This document shows, in pieces, positions 1-7,098 of a stretch of DNA of 64,000 nt. Every line of letters begins with the position of its first letter. Position 1 is the stretch's first letter. Made by a program: the position numbers and the translations under genes. The DNA lies in the NCBI RefSeq assembly GCF_004214835.1, contig NZ_PIQJ01000001.1, positions 1,116,001 to 1,180,000 of the forward strand, written 5' to 3'. This DNA comes from Pseudidiomarina tainanensis (GTDB lineage Bacteria > Pseudomonadota > Gammaproteobacteria > Enterobacterales > Alteromonadaceae). The notes under the pieces were generated by a model. The model ran no database searches. It saw only the letters and a list, made by a program, of their open reading frames with translations, and was not told where the DNA came from.

Positions 1-153
1 GAGGCGGTGAAAAAATTCGAAGCGACGATTCTGCGTCGGCTTTATCCAAGTTATCCGAGCACGCGGCAACTGGCTAAGAAGTTGGGATTATCGCATACGG
101 CGGTAGCAAATAAGTTGCGTGACTACGGCATCGGCAAAACCCGCAAACGCTGA
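1..153 (+). CDS. tyrR: TyrR/PhhR-family transcriptional regulator, C-terminal end (partial)
   Basis: Open from the first base of the window and ends at TGA 151-153, leaving 50 residues. They form the Fis-like helix-turn-helix at the end of TyrR/PhhR regulators: a run reading STRQLAKKLGLSHTAVANKL followed by RDYGIG is typical of TyrR. In this family the protein senses aromatic amino acids and acts on promoters of aromatic transport, synthesis or catabolism genes. The position directly before hppD, together with TyrR-box-like sites in the gap, suggests that it controls the tyrosine degradation genes downstream (inference). The N-terminal ACT/PAS and AAA+ parts lie outside the window, so it is not possible to tell whether the protein is intact. 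Confidence 0.85.
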   Translation, partial: EAVKKFEATILRRLYPSYPSTRQLAKKLGLSHTAVANKLRDYGIGKTRKR

Positions 154-166
154 AATCAAAAACGAT

Positions 167-254
167 ATTAGCTGTTGGATATTAGAGGGCGTCGATGAGG
201 ATTCAATCCTTTTGGTTTCGGGTTTTTACGAATATCTAATATCTAAGAGCTAAT
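167..254. repeat. Imperfect inverted repeat after tyrR
   Basis: Bases 167-185 and the reverse complement of 236-254 agree at 17 of 19 positions, with a 50-base spacer. The left arm itself contains GATATTAG twice. No T-run follows the right arm, so it is not a standard terminator. It could be an extragenic palindromic element or a long stem-loop at the end of the tyrR message. Confidence 0.5.
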
Positions 255-268
255 AGCGCACTTGCCTT

Positions 269-286
269 TGTATTGTTTTCTTTACA
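269..286 (+). promoter_or_regulatory. Candidate TyrR box 1 upstream of hppD
   Basis: The sequence is TGTATT-N6-TTTACA, which matches 10 of the 12 specified bases of the TyrR consensus TGTAAA-N6-TTTACA. The tyrR-type gene lies next to it and the downstream genes degrade tyrosine. The assignment rests on consensus match and context. Confidence 0.6.
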
Positions 287-350
287 GTGTTTCTAGCTTC
301 TGTAATGAAATCATGACAGCACAGACTCCACGTGCCAGCCTTTCTTCAAC

Positions 351-368
351 TGTATCAATTAGTTTACA
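351..368 (+). promoter_or_regulatory. Candidate TyrR box 2 upstream of hppD
   Basis: The sequence is TGTATC-N6-TTTACA, again 10 of 12 consensus bases, 82 bases downstream of box 1. A weaker box-like match (TGTAAT-N6-ATGACA, 301-318) lies between the two. Several boxes in one leader are usual for TyrR/PhhR targets. Confidence 0.6.
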
Positions 369-514
369 CCTTGCTGTTTTTCTGACCTCCCCATTGATTG
401 TGGGTTGCAGCTGGCGCTGAAGAGCAACAGTGCGCATAGTAGTATCGATACATTCTTTGATGTGCGTCACTTTATTTAGAACAGAACGCACGAAATGCGA
501 ACAACGAGGACATT

Positions 515-1579
515 ATGACTGATATTAATTACAACCCATTACAAACCGACGGCTTCGAGTTTGTTGAATACTCAGCGCCAGATGCAGCCGGTATTGCGGC
601 ATTAAAAGATTTGTTCACCAAGCTTGGTTTTACTGAAGTTGCAAAGCACAAGAGCAAAGAAGTTTGGTTGTTTAAGCAAAATGACATTAACTTTATTGTG
701 AATGCGGAAACGGGCGGTCAAGCCGAAGAATTTGCTAAAGCACACGGCCCGAGTGTCTGTGGTATGGCGTGGCGCGTAAAGGACGCTAAACATGCATTTG
801 AGCATGCGGTAGCAAATGGTGCCAAGCCGTTCCAGCGTCATACTGGCTCAGGCGAAGAGCAATTCCCAGGTGTCTATGGCATTGGTGAGAGCGTGCTGTA
901 CTTCGTGGATAAAGATATTTATACCAATGACTTCGACTTCTATGAAAACTGGGAAGCGAAAATGAAAGATCACGCCGCCGGTTTGTATGAAGTCGACCAT
1001 TTAACGCACAACGTATTCCGTGGCAACATGGACACTTGGGCTGGCTTCTATGAGCGCATCGGTAACTTCCGCGAAATTCGTTACTTTGACATTGAAGGTA
1101 AGTTAACTGGCTTGTTAAGCCGCGCAATGACTGCGCCTTGTGGCAAGATTCGTATTCCAATCAACGAGTCTCATGATGACAAATCGCAAATCGAAGAATA
1201 CTTGCGTGAATACAACGGCGAAGGCATTCAGCACATTGCATTAACTTCTGACGATATTTACAAAACGGTCCGTGACTTACGTGCTATCGGGATGGACTTC
1301 ATGCCGACGCCTGATACCTATTATGCGAAAGTTGATGAACGCGTCGAAGGTCATGAAGAAGACGTTGATAAATTGCGCGAACTGCAGATCCTCATTGATG
1401 GCGCGCCAATGAAAGACGGTATTTTGCTACAGATTTTCACGCAAACCGTTATTGGCCCAGTATTCTTCGAAATCATTCAACGTAAAGGTAATGAAGGCTT
1501 CGGTGAAGGTAACTTCAAAGCCTTGTTTGAATCGATTGAAGAAGATCAAATCCGTCGTGGAGTATTAAGCGATGCGTAA
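515..1579 (+). CDS. hppD: 4-hydroxyphenylpyruvate dioxygenase
   Basis: Converts 4-hydroxyphenylpyruvate to homogentisate using O2 and Fe(II), the second step of tyrosine breakdown; cytoplasmic. The 354-residue length is normal for bacterial HPPD. The two-domain vicinal-oxygen-chelate fold is evident, and the three iron ligands fall where expected: H162 in DHLTHNVFRG, H240 in GEGIQHIAL and E319 in FFEIIQRKG. The C-terminal stretch NEGFGEGNFKALFESIE is the family signature that closes the active site. Start ATG 515 is preceded by GAGGA. The stop overlaps the start of hmgA by 8 bases, so the two are translationally coupled. Upstream TyrR-like boxes suggest aromatic amino acid control. Confidence 0.96.
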   Translation: MTDINYNPLQTDGFEFVEYSAPDAAGIAALKDLFTKLGFTEVAKHKSKEVWLFKQNDINFIVNAETGGQAEEFAKAHGPSVCGMAWRVKDAKHAFEHAVANGAKPFQRHTGSGEEQFPGVYGIGESVLYFVDKDIYTNDFDFYENWEAKMKDHAAGLYEVDHLTHNVFRGNMDTWAGFYERIGNFREIRYFDIEGKLTGLLSRAMTAPCGKIRIPINESHDDKSQIEEYLREYNGEGIQHIALTSDDIYKTVRDLRAIGMDFMPTPDTYYAKVDERVEGHEEDVDKLRELQILIDGAPMKDGILLQIFTQTVIGPVFFEIIQRKGNEGFGEGNFKALFESIEEDQIRRGVLSDA

Positions 1580-2717
1580 ATGGATTAGCTTTCCGAAACA
1601 AGTCGGTGTGGCCTCTAAGCAGGCCCACGCTGATTTTCCGGAGCAAGCGATCTTTGAACGCGAAGTAGGGCGTAGTGGTTTCTTTGGGCCCGCAACGCAC
1701 TTCCATCATCGCCATGCTCCAACCGGTTGGAGTGATTGGGAAGGCGAGTTACGTCCACGTAACTTCGACTTCAATAAACTAGATAATGTTGCCACGGAAT
1801 CACCATGGCAAGTACCGATGTTGCTGCATAATGCTCAGTGTAAATTCCGTATTTGGCATTGCCAGGAGCGCATGAACTTTTTGGTGCGTAATGCTGACGG
1901 TGATGAATTGCTCTTTGTTCATGAAGGACGTGGTGAGCTATTCTGTGACTATGGTCACATTACGCTTGAGAAAGGCGACTATTTCGCGATTCCACGCTCA
2001 ACCTCATGGCGTCTCGAGCCAATAGAACCGATGCAAATTGTGATGATTGAGGCTACGAATAGTGCTTATCAATTGCCAGAGAAAGGGCTCGTTGGTAATC
2101 ACGCTATCTTTGACCCAGCTTGCCTTGATACACCAGACATCGACGACGCCTTTAAAGCACAATATAGCGAAGATAGCTGGCAGGTACAGGTCAAACGCCA
2201 TGGCAAAATCTCAACGATTACCTATCCATTTAATCCGCTGGATGCCATTGGTTGGCATGGTGATTTAGCACCGGTACGGATTAATTGGCGAGATATTCGT
2301 CCGTTGATGAGCCACCGTTACCATTTACCGCCGTCAGCGCATACCACGTTTGTGGCTGATGGTTTTGTTGTATGTACATTCGTGCCGCGCCCAATTGAAT
2401 CCGATCCAGGCGCTTTGAAAGTACCGTTCTACCACAACAACGATGATTACGATGAAGTGCTGTTCTATCATGAGGGCGATTTCTTCAGCCGTGATAACAT
2501 TGACAAAGGTATGGTAACCTTCCATCCAGCTGGGTTTACACACGGGCCGCACCCGAAGGCATTTCAAGCAGGTTTAGAGTATCGTAAAAAGTTTACTGAC
2601 GAAGTGGCGGTGATGCTCGATACGCGCCATGCACTAGAAATGGGTGATGTTTGTACCGGTGTAGAAAACCCTGATTACGTAAATAGCTGGAAAGCTAAAG
2701 ACGACAATAAGGCATAA
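1572..2717 (+). CDS. hmgA: Homogentisate 1,2-dioxygenase (short form)
   Basis: Opens the homogentisate ring to maleylacetoacetate with an Fe(II) centre. The protein is a cupin-fold dioxygenase of 381 residues, clearly shorter than the roughly 430-445 residues of the well-studied HmgA enzymes. The C-terminal cupin carries FYHNNDDYDEVLFYHEG (H288, E295) and GFTHGPHP (H324), which line up with the His-Glu-His iron ligands of the family (alignment by eye). An N-terminal cupin-like half has LLFVHEGRGEL. It overlaps hppD by 8 bases and is followed 6 bases later by the FAH gene. The function is strongly supported by the operon order; the short architecture is the only unusual point. Confidence 0.9.
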   Translation: MRKWISFPKQVGVASKQAHADFPEQAIFEREVGRSGFFGPATHFHHRHAPTGWSDWEGELRPRNFDFNKLDNVATESPWQVPMLLHNAQCKFRIWHCQERMNFLVRNADGDELLFVHEGRGELFCDYGHITLEKGDYFAIPRSTSWRLEPIEPMQIVMIEATNSAYQLPEKGLVGNHAIFDPACLDTPDIDDAFKAQYSEDSWQVQVKRHGKISTITYPFNPLDAIGWHGDLAPVRINWRDIRPLMSHRYHLPPSAHTTFVADGFVVCTFVPRPIESDPGALKVPFYHNNDDYDEVLFYHEGDFFSRDNIDKGMVTFHPAGFTHGPHPKAFQAGLEYRKKFTDEVAVMLDTRHALEMGDVCTGVENPDYVNSWKAKDDNKA

Positions 2718-2723
2718 CGATTT

Positions 2724-3749
2724 ATGAAGTTTGCAACGTATCGAAATGGAACACGTGATGGCCAGTTAATGTTGGTTAGTCGCGATTTAGCGAAAGCGGT
2801 AGCGGTGCCAGCCATCGCTACAACGTTACAAGAAGTATTAGATGATTGGGACGCCGTTGCGCCGCAGTTAGAAAAAGCGTACCAAGCACTGAATAATGGT
2901 GAGTTGAGCGACGCTGAAAAATTTGACGAAAGCTTGTGTGAATCACCGCTACCACGCGCTTATCAATGGGCTGACGGCAGTGCTTATGTCAATCACGTGG
3001 AATTGGTTCGCAAAGCCCGTAATGCAGAAATGCCGCCGAGTTTTTGGACTGATCCGCTGATGTACCAAGGCGGCTCGGATGATTTTCTGGGTCCAAAAGA
3101 TGACATCGAAATGGCCGATACGTCGTGGGGTATCGACTTTGAAGGCGAAATTGCCGTTATTACCGACGATGTACCAATGGGTGTTGAAGCCGCAGAAGCA
3201 GGCCAGTATATCCGCTTATTGATGTTGGTCAATGATGTGTCATTGCGTGGTTTGATTCCAAATGAGTTAGGCAAAGGCTTTGGCTTCTTCCAGTCAAAAC
3301 CATCATCGGCGTTCTCACCGGTTGCCGTCACGCCGGATGAGTTGGGTGAAAAATGGCGCGACAACAAGGTGCATTTGCCATTGTTGAGCTACTATAACAA
3401 CAAGCCTTTTGGTAAACCGAATGCTGGCGAAGATATGACCTTTGATTTCGCTCAGCTAGTCGCACACGCGGCGAAGACACGCCATTTAGGTGCTGGCGCT
3501 ATTATTGGCTCTGGTACTGTTTCTAATAAGCAAGGCACTGAGCATGGTAGTGCGATTGCTGAAGGTGGTGTGGGCTACAGTTGTATCGCTGAAGTACGAA
3601 TGATCGAAACCATTCGTGACGGTCAGCCGAGCACTGGGTTTATGCAATTTGGTGACACTATTAAGATTGAAATGACAGATGCGCAAGGCCACAGTATTTT
3701 TGGCAGCATTGACCAAAAAGTGGTGCAGTATTCGCCGTCTGACGAATAA
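2724..3749 (+). CDS. fahA: Fumarylacetoacetate hydrolase family protein (fumarylacetoacetase)
   Basis: Probably hydrolyses fumarylacetoacetate to fumarate and acetoacetate, the last step of the pathway. The 341 residues contain the FAH fold: residues around 138-142 (DFEGE, with E140 and E142) and D171 in LVNDVSLRG match the acidic metal-binding set, and the KPSSAFSPVAV and GSGTVSNKQG stretches are typical. It is shorter than eukaryotic-type fumarylacetoacetases (about 420 residues) and belongs to the compact bacterial group. Start ATG 2724 lies six bases after hmgA. Its position between hmgA and maiA makes the pathway assignment firm, although FAH-fold proteins in general act on several substrates. 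Confidence 0.9.
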   Translation: MKFATYRNGTRDGQLMLVSRDLAKAVAVPAIATTLQEVLDDWDAVAPQLEKAYQALNNGELSDAEKFDESLCESPLPRAYQWADGSAYVNHVELVRKARNAEMPPSFWTDPLMYQGGSDDFLGPKDDIEMADTSWGIDFEGEIAVITDDVPMGVEAAEAGQYIRLLMLVNDVSLRGLIPNELGKGFGFFQSKPSSAFSPVAVTPDELGEKWRDNKVHLPLLSYYNNKPFGKPNAGEDMTFDFAQLVAHAAKTRHLGAGAIIGSGTVSNKQGTEHGSAIAEGGVGYSCIAEVRMIETIRDGQPSTGFMQFGDTIKIEMTDAQGHSIFGSIDQKVVQYSPSDE

Positions 3750-3763
3750 TTGCGGAGTTGATT

Positions 3764-4405
3764 ATGGAGCTCTACGGCTACTGGCGTTCAAGCGCCAGTT
3801 ACCGGGCGCGAATTGCGCTCAACTATAAGCAGTTAGACTATAACTACATTCCGGTACACCTAATCAAAGAGGGTGGCGAGCAACATAAGCAATCGTATCG
3901 TCAGTTAAACCCGAATGGTTTAGTGCCGACCTTAGTTGATGGAAGCGTTATTTTGCATCAGTCTCTGGCTATTATGGAGTATCTGGATGAGAAATATCCA
4001 GAGCCTTCGCTATTGCCCGGGAATGCACAGAAACGTGGTGCGATTCGCGCGTTATCGTTGGATATTGCTAGCGAACTACAACCGTTGATCAACTTGCGGG
4101 TGCAACAATATTTGGTACGCGAATTGGGTGCCGATGACGAAGCAAAGCAAGCATGGTTGCAACATTGGTTTAGTCAGAGCTTTACCGCTTTTGAGCGTAA
4201 TTTAGAGGAAGTTTCCGGCAAGTTTTGCGTCGGCGATGAGTTCTCTATGGCTGATGTATGCTTGGTTCCGCAAGTGTACAGTGCAGAGCGGTTCGGCATC
4301 GCTTTAGAGAATTATCCGTTGTTGCGTGAAGTTTATCAGCGATTAATTGAGTTGCCGTGGGTTGCCAATGCACATCCGAGCCAACAACCGGATGCTGAAA
4401 GCTAA
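3764..4405 (+). CDS. maiA: Maleylacetoacetate isomerase (zeta-class GST)
   Basis: Isomerises maleylacetoacetate to fumarylacetoacetate with glutathione as cofactor. The protein starts MELYGYWRSSASYRARIAL; the SSASYRAR motif is the glutathione-binding SSxSxRxR signature of zeta GSTs, and LVDGSVILHQSLAIMEYLDEKYP is the thioredoxin-fold end. I chose ATG 3764 (213 residues) because GGAG at 3754-3757 sits 6 bases before it; an in-frame TTG at 3758 would overlap that site. This is the last gene of the tyrosine cluster and is followed by a terminator. Confidence 0.93.
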   Translation: MELYGYWRSSASYRARIALNYKQLDYNYIPVHLIKEGGEQHKQSYRQLNPNGLVPTLVDGSVILHQSLAIMEYLDEKYPEPSLLPGNAQKRGAIRALSLDIASELQPLINLRVQQYLVRELGADDEAKQAWLQHWFSQSFTAFERNLEEVSGKFCVGDEFSMADVCLVPQVYSAERFGIALENYPLLREVYQRLIELPWVANAHPSQQPDAES

Positions 4406-4432
4406 CCGCAATTACCTTGAATTTCATCGCAC

Positions 4433-4474
4433 AAAATGAATGCCCAGCTCGTAAGTTGCTGGGCATTTTGCTTT
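4433..4474 (+). terminator. Rho-independent terminator after maiA
   Basis: An 8-bp GC-rich stem TGCCCAGC (4441-4448) pairs with GCTGGGCA (4458-4465) across a 9-base loop and is followed by TTTTGCTTT. The preceding A-rich bases extend the stem and could let it work in both directions. Confidence 0.85.
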
Positions 4475-4536
4475 AATAGGGCACATTTAGCGAAATAAAA
4501 GACCTTAGAAAGGCTTGATTAACAAGGATCATAACA

Positions 4537-7008
4537 ATGAAAACGAAAGTTGCAATCGCGATTGCCGCAGCCTTGATGAGCGCTTCTTGCGCCATGACAG
4601 AGGCACCTTCCGCAGCTCCTCAGACAACGCCGCCAGCGGTGCTAGCAACCGCCGAGAATAGCCAGGCCATTGCGGGCCAAGAGCTGACGTTAAAGCAAAT
4701 TATGTCCGATCAAGACTGGGTGGCGCGCTCGCCAACTAATGCTTATTGGATGCTCGATGGAAGTGGCGTGCTGTATCAACAAAAACGCGAAGGCTCACAA
4801 ATCAGTGATTGGTTTCATCAACCACTCGACAAAGAAGCGCATCAGGTACCGTTAGAAAAGCTACACAACTATGCCTATAACGACGGTGTTTATAATGCCG
4901 ATAAGTCGATGTTGGCCTACACCTTCGAAGGTAACATTTTTGTTCGTGATTTAAGCAATAATGAAACACGACAGCTGACACGCGATGAAGCACGCCAATC
5001 ACAACTGGTATTCTTAACCAGCGGTGAACTAGCTTACCGTCAAGGCAATGACTTCTTTAGCGTTAACCCACGTACGGGGCTGACCAAACAAATTGCTGCG
5101 CTTGCTTTGCGCAAAGCTCCAACCGCAAACAGCGAGCCGAAAGATTTTGTTGCGCGAGAACAACAGCAACTAATTGAGTTTGTTCAAGTTGAACGCAAAA
5201 ACAAAGCGGACCGCTTTGCGCAACAGCAACAACTACAAGCCAATAATGCTTCGTTGGCGCCAGAACCATTCTATTTAGGCGAGGGTAAGCAAATTGTCGC
5301 AACAAGTTTGTCAACTGCGGGCGATAAGTTGATTGTTGCAATCAGCGCACCACAAAAGTGGCGTGAAGACGGCGACATCATGCCAAATTATGTCACAGAA
5401 GATGGTCGTGTTGCCGCCGAGCCTGTGCGTTCACGGGTCGCTGACGCAAAGCCAGTGGAACATGAAATCCTCGTGTTGGACTTGGAATCTGGTGAGCAAA
5501 CAACCCTAACTTACAACACATTGCCAGGCTGGAACGAAGATGTTTTAGCTGAGGTTCACCGTGAAAACTATGCGGCTGAAGGTAAAACCTACAAATCAGA
5601 GAAGAAGCCACGTCCGATCACCTTAATGCAAGATTGGGGCTGGCAAGCCGGTGCGATTCGCTGGACCGATGATGGTAAACAAGTCGCATTGATGTTGGAA
5701 GCTTGGGATAACAAAGACCGCTGGATTGCTTCAGTTGATTTTGCTGGTAAACGTTTAGTGAGCCAAGACCGTTTGCACGATAATGCTTGGATTAATTACA
5801 CCCATAATGAGTTCGGCTTCTTGCCGAATAGCTCAACTTTATGGTTCCAATCAGAAGCCGATGGCTATTCGCATTTGTATGTAAAGCCGTTAAATGGCAA
5901 AACTAAGCAGCTCACTCAGGGTAAATTTGTTGTTGAAGACCCGACGATTAGTAGCAATGGCGAATTCATTTACTTTAGTGCGAATAAACCACACCCGGGT
6001 AATTATGAAATTTACCGCGTGCGTACCGACAATGCGGCACTTGAGCAATTGACGAAATTAGGTGGTATTAATAATTATGAATTAAGCCCACAAGAAGACC
6101 GTCTATTGGTTAAGCATTCAACCGCATTACAGCCAGAAGAGCTATATGTTCAAGTAATCGGTAGCGATACGGCAACGCGTCTTACCCATACGGCAACTGA
6201 GCAATTCATGAGTTTCGACTGGGTTGCGCCTGAAATTGTCCCAGTACCATCAAGTCACGTGGCTGATCCGATTTATACGCGGGTCTATTACCCACAAGAC
6301 TATGATCCAAATCGTGCTGAAAAGTATCCAGCGGTGGTGTTTATTCATGGTGCCGGTTACTTACAAAACGCGCATGCGGGTTGGTCAGGGTATCAGCGTG
6401 AGTTTATGTTCCACACGTTTCTGACTCAGCAAGGTTACGTGGTACTCGATTTAGATTATCGCGGCTCTAAAGGTTATGGTCGAGATTGGCGTACAGCAAT
6501 TTATCGTCAAATGGGCACGCCCGAAGTGGAAGATTTAGTTGATGTGGTGAAGTGGGCAGGTGAGAACACCAATGTAGATACAAATCGCATGGGTACTTAC
6601 GGTGGCTCTTATGGTGGTTTCCTAACATTTATGGCGCTATTTAAAGAACCTGGGCTATTCAAAGCTGGCTCAGCATTACGTCCGGTAAGTGATTGGGCGC
6701 ATTACAATACAGGATATACGTCGAATATTCTGAACTTGCCAGATGATGATCCTATTGCCTACCGTCGTAGCTCGCCAATTTACTTCACAGAAGGCTTAGA
6801 AGATGCTTTGTTGATTAATTCACCTATGGTTGATGACAACGTATTCTTCCAAGATAGCGTGCGCCTTGTGCAACGTTTAATTGAACATGAAAAAGAAGAC
6901 TTTGAAACAGCTATTTTCCCTGTGGAACCGCATGGTTTCCGCCAGCCATCAAGTTGGTTAGATGAATATCGCCGTATCTTTAAGTTGTTTGAAGAGAACT
7001 TGAAGTAA
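4537..7008 (+). CDS. S9-family prolyl oligopeptidase / dipeptidyl peptidase-like, probably exported
   Basis: A serine peptidase of 823 residues with an N-terminal beta-propeller and a C-terminal alpha/beta-hydrolase domain (from about residue 600). The catalytic triad is visible: S691 in GTYGGSYGGF, D766 in SPMVDDNV and H799 in VEPHGF. The N-terminus is a signal peptide (MKTKVAIAIAAALMSASC); a Cys at position 18 after SAS resembles a weak lipobox, so the protein may be a lipoprotein on the periplasmic side. The C-terminal half resembles DPP-IV/acylaminoacyl-peptidase relatives that trim short peptides; the exact specificity cannot be read. It is monocistronic, between two terminators, and convergent with rne. 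Confidence 0.9.
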   Translation: MKTKVAIAIAAALMSASCAMTEAPSAAPQTTPPAVLATAENSQAIAGQELTLKQIMSDQDWVARSPTNAYWMLDGSGVLYQQKREGSQISDWFHQPLDKEAHQVPLEKLHNYAYNDGVYNADKSMLAYTFEGNIFVRDLSNNETRQLTRDEARQSQLVFLTSGELAYRQGNDFFSVNPRTGLTKQIAALALRKAPTANSEPKDFVAREQQQLIEFVQVERKNKADRFAQQQQLQANNASLAPEPFYLGEGKQIVATSLSTAGDKLIVAISAPQKWREDGDIMPNYVTEDGRVAAEPVRSRVADAKPVEHEILVLDLESGEQTTLTYNTLPGWNEDVLAEVHRENYAAEGKTYKSEKKPRPITLMQDWGWQAGAIRWTDDGKQVALMLEAWDNKDRWIASVDFAGKRLVSQDRLHDNAWINYTHNEFGFLPNSSTLWFQSEADGYSHLYVKPLNGKTKQLTQGKFVVEDPTISSNGEFIYFSANKPHPGNYEIYRVRTDNAALEQLTKLGGINNYELSPQEDRLLVKHSTALQPEELYVQVIGSDTATRLTHTATEQFMSFDWVAPEIVPVPSSHVADPIYTRVYYPQDYDPNRAEKYPAVVFIHGAGYLQNAHAGWSGYQREFMFHTFLTQQGYVVLDLDYRGSKGYGRDWRTAIYRQMGTPEVEDLVDVVKWAGENTNVDTNRMGTYGGSYGGFLTFMALFKEPGLFKAGSALRPVSDWAHYNTGYTSNILNLPDDDPIAYRRSSPIYFTEGLEDALLINSPMVDDNVFFQDSVRLVQRLIEHEKEDFETAIFPVEPHGFRQPSSWLDEYRRIFKLFEENLK

Positions 7009-7044
7009 TTGCAGGTTCTCCGCGAAACAAACAGCCGGCGAAAT

Positions 7045-7076
7045 AAAAAAATCCCAGCACAAGCTGGGATTTTTTA
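7045..7076. terminator. Bidirectional terminator between the S9 peptidase gene and rne
   Basis: The stem ATCCCAGC (7051-7058) / GCTGGGAT (7063-7070) has an ACAA loop, an A-run before it and a T-run after it, so it has the terminator pattern on both strands. It lies between two convergent genes. Confidence 0.9.
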
Positions 7077-7098
7077 TTGGACGACGATGAAAAGCCAA

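Larger units (their letters stand above)
154..514. other. Intergenic region upstream of hppD
   Basis: This 361-base gap between the regulator and hppD holds no convincing gene; an antisense frame at 282-491 has no recognisable product. It contains an imperfect inverted repeat (167-185 against 236-254), two good and one weak TyrR-box-like sites (269-286, 351-368; weak at 301-318), and the hppD ribosome binding site GAGGA at 506-510. I could not identify a convincing sigma-70 promoter pair. Confidence 0.7.

Noticed and set aside
412-426. Sigma-54-like promoter (TGGCGC...GAGCA) upstream of hppD
   Set aside because: The GG and GC doublets are 9 rather than 10 bases apart and the -12 element is poor.
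282-491. A 69-codon minus-strand frame upstream of hppD
   Set aside because: It covers the TyrR-box region, has no domain similarity and no context.
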